Below are positions 47,485 to 55,947 of a stretch of DNA of 64,000 bases, piece by piece. Under the pieces are notes generated by a model. The model saw nothing but the letters and a program-made list of their open reading frames with translations. It had not been told where the DNA came from and searched no databases. A program made the position numbers and the translations under genes. Source of the stretch: Gammaproteobacteria bacterium (GTDB lineage Bacteria > Pseudomonadota > Gammaproteobacteria > HK1); contig JAJDUQ010000145.1 of NCBI GenBank assembly GCA_022826505.1, positions 1 through 64,000 on the forward strand, given 5' to 3'. The first letter of the stretch is position 1, and each line of letters starts with the position of its first letter.

Positions 47485-47973
47485 ATGATCAGCAGATTGT
47501 CGTTCTTCTTCCTGATGGCCGTCCTGAGCGCATCCATTGCCGCTCAGCCGTACACACTGGGAGCGATCTCGATCGAACGTCCGTGGTCGCGCGAGCTGCC
47601 CCCCGTCGCGCCGAACGGGGCCGCCTACCTCCGAATCGAGAACGGCGGGAAGACATCGGCGCGCATCGTCTCGGCGCACTCTCCCGTCGCCGACCGTGTC
47701 GAAATCCATGCCCACGAGATGGACGCCGGAATCATGAAGATGCATCACCTTCACTCGGTGGAGGTGCCGGCGCACGGTGCGGTGTCGTTCGAGCCGGGTG
47801 GGTTGCACCTGATGCTGATCGGCCTGAAGGAACCGCTGGTGGAAGGAAAGGACTTTCCACTGACACTCGTGTTTCAAAAGGCCGGAGAAACCGAGGTGAT
47901 GGTCGAAATCACTACCGGCGGGCCGCCGGAGCGCTCTGGCCACGGGAACCACGAGCACGGAAAGACACAGTAG
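47485..47973 (+). CDS. periplasmic copper chaperone PCuAC family
   Basis: This 162-residue exported protein belongs to the PCuAC family, which delivers Cu(I) to cytochrome c oxidase in the periplasm. A signal peptide (LSFFFLMAVLSASIAAQ) precedes IERPWSRELPPVAPNGAAYLRIEN. The copper-binding motif is present: HAHEMDAGIMKM, then VPAHGAVSFEPGGLHLMLI. The tail is His-rich (HGNHEHGK). Its last 62 bases overlap the 3' end of the convergent C45 gene. The ATG at 47485 has GGGAG upstream. Confidence 0.9.
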   Translation: MISRLSFFFLMAVLSASIAAQPYTLGAISIERPWSRELPPVAPNGAAYLRIENGGKTSARIVSAHSPVADRVEIHAHEMDAGIMKMHHLHSVEVPAHGAVSFEPGGLHLMLIGLKEPLVEGKDFPLTLVFQKAGETEVMVEITTGGPPERSGHGNHEHGKTQ

Positions 47974-49051
47974 GTGGACCGACCGGTGCCGGCGACCGTA
48001 CCACCTCCCCCCGGCAGACCGGTGGACGGAGCAGGTCGTCGAACACGTCGTAGTCGACTCCGGCCTCGGATATCCGGAATACCGAGGTCGCAAGGGTGAA
48101 GGCGAGATCGCCCACGTCCTTCTCCCTGCGCCGAATCGGCAAACTGGCTCCCACATCCGCGAGCAGGCTCAAGGGATCGTTACCCCCGACCGCACCGTCC
48201 GCGATGAGTGCCGCGGCCCGCGTCTGGCGGCTGCGCGAAGAGGGGTCGATGACCTGCGGAGTGTCGACGAAGCGCTCGTGAACCAGATGATTCGCATGCG
48301 CGCACGGCCCGTTTACCTCCACCACGGAGAACCCGCTTGCCGGCGCTTCGACCGACAGCAGACGCCGGTCACCGGCTTGACCGAGGGTGTGATGGAATCC
48401 GCTCGTGCGTACGGTGCCGCGAATGCAGGTGACCGCATCGTCAAGTCGTTCGCAGTCGAGCACCGCGCGACTCACCAGACACCGCGGCACTCCGGTGGCA
48501 CGAATCTCCGCGCAGACCTCGTTGGCGGTCTGGACCAGACCGGCACGGTTGACCGCAAATCCGTGACCCGGAACGAGGCCTGGGGAGTAGAAGGCCACGA
48601 AGCCGGGAGCATCGTCGGGCAGCACCTCGACGATGCGGCAATGGCCGTGAATTTCCGGCTCGTCGTCCGCGTTGTGGGCGATGACGGCGGGACACCTTCC
48701 CCGCGACGGGATGGCTACCGTGGTGCCGCCGGCAGCGCCCGGGCTGCGCATTCGATCAGCGGCATCCGGAACGTCGCCGCGACAGTTCCACAGGAACACC
48801 GTTTCGAACTCGACGCCGGCGCCGGCCGCGATTCCTTCGATTTCGCGCACATATCGCGGCCACATGGCACGGGCGGCGGCTTCCAGCGCACGCAGGCGAT
48901 CCGTGCCTCGCCATGTTCGCATCAACGCCCGATATCGATCTGTCGCGGGCAGGACATCTCGCAACGCGTTCGCCGATGCCTCGCCCAGAGTACGCCCGAT
49001 GGCATGGGCATCGCCACCTGCGATCAGGAGACGAAGATTGGGAGCCGTCAC
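47912..49051 (-). CDS. C45-family acyltransferase/hydrolase homologue lacking the nucleophile Cys
   Basis: This 379-residue protein matches the C45 (isopenicillin N acyltransferase) fold: REIEGIAAGAGVEFETVFLWNCRGD, then GGTTVAI, AHNADDEPEIHG, and VNRAGLVQTANEV. In the family the nucleophile is the Cys of a Gly-Cys-Thr motif revealed by self-cleavage. Here the equivalent is Gly108-Gly109-Thr110, so the catalytic Cys is apparently Gly; C90 in WNCRG is a nearby Cys but not in the nucleophile position. It begins at GTG 49051, overlapping the kinase stop by four bases (GTGA). It is the last gene of a four-gene operon. Confidence 0.75.
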   Translation of the reverse strand: MTAPNLRLLIAGGDAHAIGRTLGEASANALRDVLPATDRYRALMRTWRGTDRLRALEAAARAMWPRYVREIEGIAAGAGVEFETVFLWNCRGDVPDAADRMRSPGAAGGTTVAIPSRGRCPAVIAHNADDEPEIHGHCRIVEVLPDDAPGFVAFYSPGLVPGHGFAVNRAGLVQTANEVCAEIRATGVPRCLVSRAVLDCERLDDAVTCIRGTVRTSGFHHTLGQAGDRRLLSVEAPASGFSVVEVNGPCAHANHLVHERFVDTPQVIDPSSRSRQTRAAALIADGAVGGNDPLSLLADVGASLPIRRREKDVGDLAFTLATSVFRISEAGVDYDVFDDLLRPPVCRGEVVRSPAPVGPPTVSFRARGSRGQSAPAARR

Positions 49052-51309
49052 CAGTCGGCGTTTTCGTCGATACGAGCCCGCAAGGCCTGCGCGAGCGCAA
49101 GCTCCTGCGCTGACTCGCCTTCGTCGAACCATTGAAGCGACGCATCGATTGCATCCCGCGCCTCGTCGTTCCTCCCGGCTCGTACCCACAACGGAGCGAG
49201 GTCCAGTACCACGCGCAGCTCGTGAATGCGCGCGGTCTGGTAGCGCGCCACCTCGTGGGCGCGCACCAGCAGGTCCTCCGCCTCCGGTTCCAGGTCGGCG
49301 GACTGTGCAAGAAGAAGCGCCGCCCGAATTCGATACAGCTCCGATTCATGCTCCTGCGCATGCCCACGCTCGCTGCACAGGGCAAGCGCTTCGTCGACCG
49401 CCTCGAGGCCGCGTTGTATCTGCGAACCGGCCAGGCACAGCCGCCCGAGCGTGAGCAGCGAGTACGTGCGTCCTCCGTCCGCACCGACGTTGCGCATGCC
49501 GTTCAAGCCATCCTGGACCCGCACGACACCCTCGTCGAGGTCTCCGGTCGCCGCAGTCACGAGTCCGTCCAGTACCGCACTCCACGGCAGCCACTCGGCC
49601 AGCGCGTGTCCACTTGCGACCCGTGAGAGCTGTTCGACCGCATCGCGTGCTCCCGCCCAGTCTCGGCTTTCGGCGCGAATCCGCGCTGCCGCGGCATGTA
49701 CGAACGCGTCGCTCGGAGGATGCTCGATTCGGCCGGCCAGCGCCAACGCCTCCGACAGCCGTTGCTCGCTCAGATGCAGTTGTCCCAGCGCCCAGAAGTT
49801 CGACGAGAGACATGCCAGCGAAACGACGCCTGCATCGTAGACTCCGGTCGCCGCGCCCGTGCCGGGTTCGAGCGGCTCATATCGCTCGATGACCATGTCG
49901 AGATGGGTGCCTCCCGCAGCACGGTCACCGAGCATGCTGAGTGCGAGCCCCGCGACGCGATGCGCTTCGACGAACAACGGCCCCGTTTCCTGTTCGCGTG
50001 CCGCGGCGAGCAACTCGCGGGCAATATCGAGCGCGCCGTCGCATTCCCCCCGGGAGAGTGCCGCCGCTGCCGAGAGCCCCAGCGCCGCCAGTCGGGATTC
50101 GTCGTCCCCCTCCCATCCCGCGAGCAGGATCGCCCGCGAGATCGAACGCTCAATCATCGGATTTGCCGGTCCCTCGACGAGCAGCAGCGCGTGGACGAGG
50201 CCGACGTGGATCTCGAGCTCCGCCGCCGCAAGAGTATCCGAGGTACTCACCGCCTCCAGAGCAGTTTCGAATCGTGTCCTTGCCCGCAGGTAATGCGCAT
50301 TGTCGAGCGCCTCGCGACCGTCCTGGAGACACGCCCGGACGTCGAGCGGATCAATCGACACCGACGCGATGCTCCCCCCACGTTCGAGGATCGAGGACTC
50401 GTCGATGAACACCGCATGACTCATGTCGGAGCGTTCAGTCTCGGCACCGGCCCCGGTCTGCAGGAACTGCCCGAGTTCGTCGGCCAGGTCCCGCGCAGTT
50501 TCATAGCGCTCGGCTCGATGCTTCGCCATCGCGCGCAGGCAGATGTGTTCGAGGACATCGGGAACCTCGGCATCGATGTGGGAAGGCGGCTCGGGTTGGA
50601 CTTCGAGTATCTGGCGATAGAGCTTTTCCTTGTCCGTGGCGACGAACGGCAATGTTCCGCACAGCATTCGATACAGGACGACGCCGAGGCTGTAGATGTC
50701 GCTGCGTGCCCCGATCGCGTGTCCCTTGCCGCTGATTTGTTCCGGGGACATGTAGCTGGGTGTGCCCGCGGCTCTGCCCGGGGTCAGCATCCCGGCGTCA
50801 TGCTGACGGAACGCGAGACCGAAATCGATGAGGACCGGACCTCGATCGTCGGTCAGGATCACGTTGGACGGCTTGACGTCACGATGCACCACTCCCTGCG
50901 CGTGCGCGTGCGCGAGGGCATCGGCAATGGCGGCGACGGTTTGTGCCGTTTCCCGGAAATCCGGCCGGCGCTTCTTCAGGTGCGAAAGCAGGCTCGTCCC
51001 GGAAAGCAGCGCCGACACGATGTAGCGATGTTCGCCTTCGACCCCCGCATCGAACACGGTGACGATGCGCGGGTGCTGCAGACGGGCGAGTTGCCGGGCT
51101 TCCTTGACGAACGCGGCACGGCCTTGCGAGGAGTCCGTCCTTCCGATATGGGCCACCTTGATTGCGACCGGTCGATCGAGCTCGCCGTCGAAACCTTCGT
51201 ACACCGTGGCGAAGCCTCCGCGTCCGATGGCGCGACGCACGACGTAGCGGCCGAATCGGCGCGGTCTCGTGCTCGGCTGCGCCCCCCCGCTCGGATGTTC
51301 GACGCTCAT
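49048..51309 (-). CDS. serine/threonine protein kinase with C-terminal helical repeat region
   Basis: This 753-residue protein has an N-terminal Hanks-type kinase domain (about 20-285): glycine loop GRGGFATVYEG at 29-39, Lys51, HRDVKPSNV with Asp144, DFG with Asp162, and GTPSYMSPEQ. All catalytic residues are intact. The remaining part (about 315-750) is helical, with TPR-like units that include repeated A-R-x-R-F-E and LxEAL patterns. No membrane span or PASTA domain is seen, so it is cytoplasmic. It follows the MaoC gene after 15 bases and overlaps the C45 gene by four bases. Substrates are unknown. Confidence 0.9.
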   Translation of the reverse strand: MSVEHPSGGAQPSTRPRRFGRYVVRRAIGRGGFATVYEGFDGELDRPVAIKVAHIGRTDSSQGRAAFVKEARQLARLQHPRIVTVFDAGVEGEHRYIVSALLSGTSLLSHLKKRRPDFRETAQTVAAIADALAHAHAQGVVHRDVKPSNVILTDDRGPVLIDFGLAFRQHDAGMLTPGRAAGTPSYMSPEQISGKGHAIGARSDIYSLGVVLYRMLCGTLPFVATDKEKLYRQILEVQPEPPSHIDAEVPDVLEHICLRAMAKHRAERYETARDLADELGQFLQTGAGAETERSDMSHAVFIDESSILERGGSIASVSIDPLDVRACLQDGREALDNAHYLRARTRFETALEAVSTSDTLAAAELEIHVGLVHALLLVEGPANPMIERSISRAILLAGWEGDDESRLAALGLSAAAALSRGECDGALDIARELLAAAREQETGPLFVEAHRVAGLALSMLGDRAAGGTHLDMVIERYEPLEPGTGAATGVYDAGVVSLACLSSNFWALGQLHLSEQRLSEALALAGRIEHPPSDAFVHAAAARIRAESRDWAGARDAVEQLSRVASGHALAEWLPWSAVLDGLVTAATGDLDEGVVRVQDGLNGMRNVGADGGRTYSLLTLGRLCLAGSQIQRGLEAVDEALALCSERGHAQEHESELYRIRAALLLAQSADLEPEAEDLLVRAHEVARYQTARIHELRVVLDLAPLWVRAGRNDEARDAIDASLQWFDEGESAQELALAQALRARIDENADW

Positions 51310-51324
51310 GGTGGCCCGTTACGG

Positions 51325-51825
51325 TCAGCCGGATGGTCGACGCGCGACGATCTGGGGCACGATCAGGGTCATGACGGACTCCCCGCGTTGATTCCGGGCG
51401 GTGTAGCGCACCCGCACGACTCCTCTGTCCGTCTTCGACCTCGACGGCTTCACTTCCACCACCTCAGCCTCGGTGTGCAGCGTATCGCCGGGACGCACGG
51501 GCGCGGTCCAGCGCAGATCCTCGATTCCCGGCGCTCCGATCCCCGAATCCCGAATCACCCCGAGTTGGAAGAACATTCGAAACGACAGCGCGAGGGTCTG
51601 GAATCCGCTTGCGATGATTCCGCCGAAGTGGGTTCGCGCGGCCGCCTCCTTGTCGATATGGAAGCGCTGAGGGTCGTAGCGGACCGCGAAGTCGATTATC
51701 GAGGCCTCGGTGAACGTCACACCCTGCGACACGAAACGCTGTCCGACCTCGAAGTCCTCGAACCAGTGGCTGCCCACGGCACTCTCCCCCGCACGACTCG
51801 AATCGTGGCCTGAACGGCACTCCAT
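51325..51825 (-). CDS. MaoC-like dehydratase (hot-dog fold)
   Basis: This 166-residue protein belongs to the MaoC/R-specific enoyl-CoA hydratase group. HWFEDFEVGQRFVSQGVTFTEASIIDFAVRYDPQRFHID carries the family Asp and His (D of YDPQRFHID), and RTHFGGIIASGFQTLAL is the second block. It may act as an R-hydratase on enoyl-CoA or as a structural homologue. Its start shares one base with the def stop (TGATG), and the kinase starts 15 bases after its stop. Confidence 0.88.
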   Translation of the reverse strand: MECRSGHDSSRAGESAVGSHWFEDFEVGQRFVSQGVTFTEASIIDFAVRYDPQRFHIDKEAAARTHFGGIIASGFQTLALSFRMFFQLGVIRDSGIGAPGIEDLRWTAPVRPGDTLHTEAEVVEVKPSRSKTDRGVVRVRYTARNQRGESVMTLIVPQIVARRPSG

Positions 51826-52403
51826 CAGGCTCCCCAGCGCTCGACGAGCTGCCGGACTCGATTGGCGAATTCCTCCTGGCGGAACGCCGAGAACGTGGAC
51901 CAACTGCAAAACGTGCCGGGGTCGACGACCCGGTGCGGAAACAGGATTCCGTCGAGATGGTCCTTCTCGTGCTGAAAGGTACCGGCCGAGTATCCGCGAA
52001 CCTCGAACGACTGGTGTGCGCCGTCGCGATCGTAGCCGGAAACCGATATCTCCAGGTGACGAATCACCGCTCCTCGCAGATTCGGCACCGACAGACAGCC
52101 CTCGTAGTTCTCGAAGGTCTCGTCGGACAGGAAAGCGATGGTGGGATTGATCAGAATCGTCAGAGGTATCGGTGGCTTGTACGGATATCGCGGATTGTCG
52201 GCCCTGACTTCCACCGTGAACAGCCGGTAGGGGATACCGATCTGATTGGCGGCGATACCGGCACCGTTGGCGGCGCGCATCGTATCGAGCAGGTCGTCGA
52301 CCCAGCCCTGCACTTCGGGTGTACCGATTGCACCCACTTCCACCTCGCGCGCACGCGCGGCCAGCGTGGGGTGTCCTATTTCGAGTATCTCGCGAACTGC
52401 CAT
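51825..52403 (-). CDS. def: peptide deformylase
   Basis: This 192-residue protein is a metal-dependent peptide deformylase that removes the formyl group from new proteins. The three motifs are intact: GAGIAANQIG, EGCLSVPN and QHEKDHLDG. It is the first gene of a tight operon with MaoC, kinase and C45 homologue rather than next to fmt, so it is probably a second deformylase. The ATG at 52403 has GGGAGAGC upstream. Whether it acts on translation products or on another formylated substrate is open. Confidence 0.9.
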   Translation of the reverse strand: MAVREILEIGHPTLAARAREVEVGAIGTPEVQGWVDDLLDTMRAANGAGIAANQIGIPYRLFTVEVRADNPRYPYKPPIPLTILINPTIAFLSDETFENYEGCLSVPNLRGAVIRHLEISVSGYDRDGAHQSFEVRGYSAGTFQHEKDHLDGILFPHRVVDPGTFCSWSTFSAFRQEEFANRVRQLVERWGA

Positions 52404-52562
52404 CTGTTGCTCTCCCTGAGCCTTGGGACAATGGAGGTGCCGAGGCAGCGCCTCCGCGAAACAAGCACCCTGCGCCTGACCAACTGGTGCCGAATCCCGG
52501 ACCAGCGGGCCGCCGACCGACTCTTCGGCTCCGAACCGCTCCCGTCGTGCACCGTGCCGAAC

Positions 52563-52593
52563 GCAAGCACTGCCGCCGCCGCGGTGCTTGCGA
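52563..52593. repeat. hairpin upstream of def
   Basis: CGCAAGCAC (52563-52571) pairs perfectly with GTGCTTGCG (52585-52593) around a 13-base GC-rich loop. It lies about 160 bases upstream of the def start and has no T run. It could be a regulator site or a decayed terminator; the function is unknown. Confidence 0.4.
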
Positions 52594-52765
52594 GCGGCAG
52601 CGAAGTGCACGCAATCACCCGCGTAGCCGCCCGCGGCTCCCGAATTCCCGACGCCCGAGGTTGACGCCGGCATGAACATGACCGTGCCTCCTGCAACTCG
52701 CGGCTCGGGTCGAAGACCACGACATCCTGACTCCTTCCGTCGGTCCTCGGGGTGGGCGGCACACT

Positions 52766-53008
52766 CTACATGAACAAGTCGTCACGGTGATTGACGATGG
52801 AAGTGGCGGCCGGAGAGGACAGTCCGGGCGGAGTGGGCCGGACGCCGTCGCACCGGGTTTCGTTCTCCGGTGAGAAGACGTACCGGGCGCCCACCACATC
52901 CTGCCTTGCCGCGAAGGCATGGTCCGGCTCGCCGAGCGCGCCGACGCGATACGCAACCGCTGCGATGGCGTACCCGCCGTGGACGGCACCCTCCACTCGA
53001 GGGGACAT
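52766..53008 (-). CDS. possible small hypothetical protein
   Basis: An 80-residue frame (start MSPRVEGAVHGGYA) has clear G/C preference at third positions and ordinary amino acid composition, ending NHRDDLFM. It has no recognisable family and no good ribosome binding site, and it faces away from hsp20. It may be a real small gene, a fragment, or chance. Confidence 0.25.
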   Translation of the reverse strand: MSPRVEGAVHGGYAIAAVAYRVGALGEPDHAFAARQDVVGARYVFSPENETRCDGVRPTPPGLSSPAATSIVNHRDDLFM

Positions 53009-53030
53009 GGCCGGTCCAGGGTGCGAACTG

Positions 53031-53056
53031 CTTGAAAAATTGCATTGCGATCCAAC
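53031..53056 (+). promoter_or_regulatory. sigma-32 (heat shock) promoter candidate for hsp20
   Basis: CTTGAAA at 53031-53037 matches the RpoH -35 consensus. A partly fitting -10 (CGATCCAAC) follows about 12 bases later, near 53048-53056, weaker than the CCCCAT consensus. The site is about 60 bases before the hsp20 ATG. Its presence beside rpoH and a small heat-shock gene supports the call. Confidence 0.45.
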
Positions 53057-53111
53057 CTGTTCAGCAAGCGGCGAGAAGCCGTCACCAGACCTGACAACGG
53101 AGGATCGCAAG

Positions 53112-53558
53112 ATGTTGCTGACCAGATACGAGCCCTGGAGCGCGATGCGACAGCTTCAGAACGAAATGAGCCGCGTGTTCGACCGTGCGGTGGCCGGAGC
53201 CGAGGACGGCTCGAACGTGGCGACCAGCCGCTGGACGCCGGCGGTGGACATCAAGGAAGACAGCGGGCAGTTCACGATCACCGCGGACATTCCCGGCGTC
53301 GAGCCCGACGGCATCGAGGTCACGATGGAGAACGGCGTGCTCACCATCAAGGGCGAGCGCAAGCTCGAGACCCGGGACGAGGGCGACAACGGCTACCGCC
53401 GGGTGGAGCGGGTGTACGGCAGCTTCTATCGCCGGTTCACCCTGCCCGACACCGCCGACGCCGAAGCCATCTCCGCCAGCGGCAAGCACGGCGTGCTCGA
53501 AGTGGTGATTCCGAAGCGCGCCGCGTTGCAGCCCAAGCGGATTGCGGTGTCGCACTGA
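53112..53558 (+). CDS. Hsp20/alpha-crystallin family small heat shock protein
   Basis: This 148-residue chaperone begins MLLTRYEPWSAMRQLQNEMSRVFDR and carries the alpha-crystallin domain from about residue 40 (WTPAVDIKEDSGQFTITADIPGV, then MENGVLTIKGERKLE and YGSFYRRFTLPD). The tail has the IxV-like segment KRIAV. It should hold unfolding proteins in a refoldable state. A GGAGGAT site precedes the ATG. A terminator follows. Confidence 0.93.
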   Translation: MLLTRYEPWSAMRQLQNEMSRVFDRAVAGAEDGSNVATSRWTPAVDIKEDSGQFTITADIPGVEPDGIEVTMENGVLTIKGERKLETRDEGDNGYRRVERVYGSFYRRFTLPDTADAEAISASGKHGVLEVVIPKRAALQPKRIAVSH

Positions 53559-53574
53559 AGACGATGTAGCGAGC

Positions 53575-53603
53575 AAGAGGGGCGACCGGTGTCGCCCCTC
53601 TTT
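53575..53603 (+). terminator. rho-independent terminator after hsp20
   Basis: AAGAGGGGCGAC and GTCGCCCCTCTT form a 12-base perfect stem with a CGGT loop, ending in TTT. It begins 16 bases after the hsp20 stop. Confidence 0.85.
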
Positions 53604-53742
53604 CCTTCTCCACGCAGGATTCCGATGCATTCAGGCGCAGGTCTCGCCCGAGCGGTAGCCGCGTGGCCGGCGTGAGGCGAACCACGAATCGACGAGCAGC
53701 GCCGTCGCAGTTCGCAGGAAGCGGTGGGGCCAGCGCTCGAAC

Positions 53743-53760
53743 AGCCGGCGTTCGCCGGCT
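53743..53760. repeat. short palindromic hairpin
   Basis: AGCCGGCG, a TT loop and CGCCGGCT form an 8-base perfect stem between hsp20 and the 3' end of rpoH. It lies about 90 bases downstream of the rpoH stop but has no T run. It may help end the rpoH transcript. Confidence 0.4.
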
Positions 53761-53848
53761 GGCAGACGGTCGCGATTACGCCGCGGGCAGGACCGGTTGG
53801 GCGGGTACAGCGTGAGGTGATGGGTTCTCGAAGCGGGAGCCGTCTCGA

Positions 53849-54700
<852 letters not shown>

Positions 54701-54820
54701 GATTCGTCGATCCTCCGATATTGTTCGAGGATGAAGGCCGCACCACCGCGGAATGTCTCCGCTTCCCGCGTGCCTTGCGTCGACTCCGAATGTGGAGTCG
54801 GCGACCGCGAATTCAAGCGG

Positions 54821-55651
54821 CTAGGGACCCAGGACCGAACGCACGACGATCAGATCGTTGCGCACTGATTCGATACCGGGCACCTCGCGCGCGAGCCGCT
54901 CCGCCTCGTCCTTGAACGCCTGATCGTCAGCCACACCACTCAACAGGAGTTCCCCGGATTCGGCGTCGAGCTCAATCGTCAACGACGGCGTGGGCCGACT
55001 CGTGATTTCACTGCGCCGCAGGGCGGATCGCACACGCGCGAGCGTCACCATCTCTTCGAGTCTGGAGGTCGATTGCGGCGTAGGTTGGTTTTCCGTCCGG
55101 GCGACCGTCTCGGAGACCATGTCGATGCACGCGTCGACCGAGACCTTCTCGGTGTTGAACACCATGTCGTAGAGCATCGGATCCCGGTAGTCGACATGAA
55201 ACAGGTGCTGCATCCGGCGCGCGTACGCGGCGTCGTTGCGCCGGACCTCCTTCATGGCGACATCGTGGTGGACGATCCCGACCCGTTCCATGACGTTTTC
55301 GGCACGCATGGCGACCGGGGCACAGATCCTGACGCAGGTCACGTGGGAGATATCGCGCAGCACGTAGGTCGCACCCCAGCCGCGAATCAGGACGTTCCCC
55401 CGCTGCGCGACCGCCAGAAGCTCTTCCGTGGTGTACAGCGACATGTCGTTCTCGTTGATTCCCCAGCGTTCGAGAAGACCCGCCTTGCCCTCCAGGAATC
55501 GGTTCACCGAGCTTTCCTGCATGTGCATCTTCTCGGCGATGTGCTCCACCAGTTCGTGCTGGACAAGTTCGACCCCCAGTCGATCGGCGAGTCCAAGCGC
55601 GACATCGCGTCCGAGCGAGCCCATCTCCCGCGTCATCGTGATGACTGCCAT
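54821..55651 (-). CDS. cytidylate kinase-like protein with C-terminal BON domain
   Basis: This 276-residue protein starts MAVITMTREMGSLGRDVALGLADRLG, the cytidylate kinase-like (PF13189-type) pattern. It carries LIRGWGATYVLRDISHVTCVRICAP in the middle, a variant of the nucleotide-kinase core. From about residue 205 to the end is a BON domain (LTIELDAESGELLLSGVAD, VPGIESVRNDLIVV), normally a phospholipid- or ligand-binding module. The combination is unusual. The ATG at 55651 has GGGAGA upstream. It lies just ahead of rpoH. Confidence 0.8.
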   Translation of the reverse strand: MAVITMTREMGSLGRDVALGLADRLGVELVQHELVEHIAEKMHMQESSVNRFLEGKAGLLERWGINENDMSLYTTEELLAVAQRGNVLIRGWGATYVLRDISHVTCVRICAPVAMRAENVMERVGIVHHDVAMKEVRRNDAAYARRMQHLFHVDYRDPMLYDMVFNTEKVSVDACIDMVSETVARTENQPTPQSTSRLEEMVTLARVRSALRRSEITSRPTPSLTIELDAESGELLLSGVADDQAFKDEAERLAREVPGIESVRNDLIVVRSVLGP

Positions 55652-55947
55652 CTGTGATCTCCCGTGTATTGACAACCGTCGACAAGCTTATTGTTCCGGC
55701 CGTCCTTTGGCGATTGATCGCGATCAAGAGGACGTCGGCGGTAGCCGACCCGAATCGCGCCTTTGCTCCGACCGCAACATGGCTCCGATACACGACTGCG
55801 GATGCGGATCTGCCGACATCGGCCTCGTTGAACGCGGCCAAGGCACTGAACGCACCGTCACGTGCGCCTGCGCGTCCCGACCCCCGTTCGCCCTGCCCAC
55901 GCCGAAATCTCCCCACCCTCGATGCGCGACTCGGCGACATGTCGCCA

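Larger units (their letters stand above)
52404..53111. other. intergenic region between def and hsp20
   Basis: This 708-base stretch lies between divergent genes. It contains a hairpin (52563-52593), a modestly gene-like minus-strand frame (52766-53008) and the heat-shock-type promoter candidate for hsp20. Long open frames run on several strands but mostly translate to R, P and S rich noise. Apart from these items I see nothing supported. Confidence 0.4.

Noticed and set aside
53631-53848. A small minus-strand gene after rpoH
   Set aside because: The frame through this stretch has no start with a ribosome binding site and no family resemblance.
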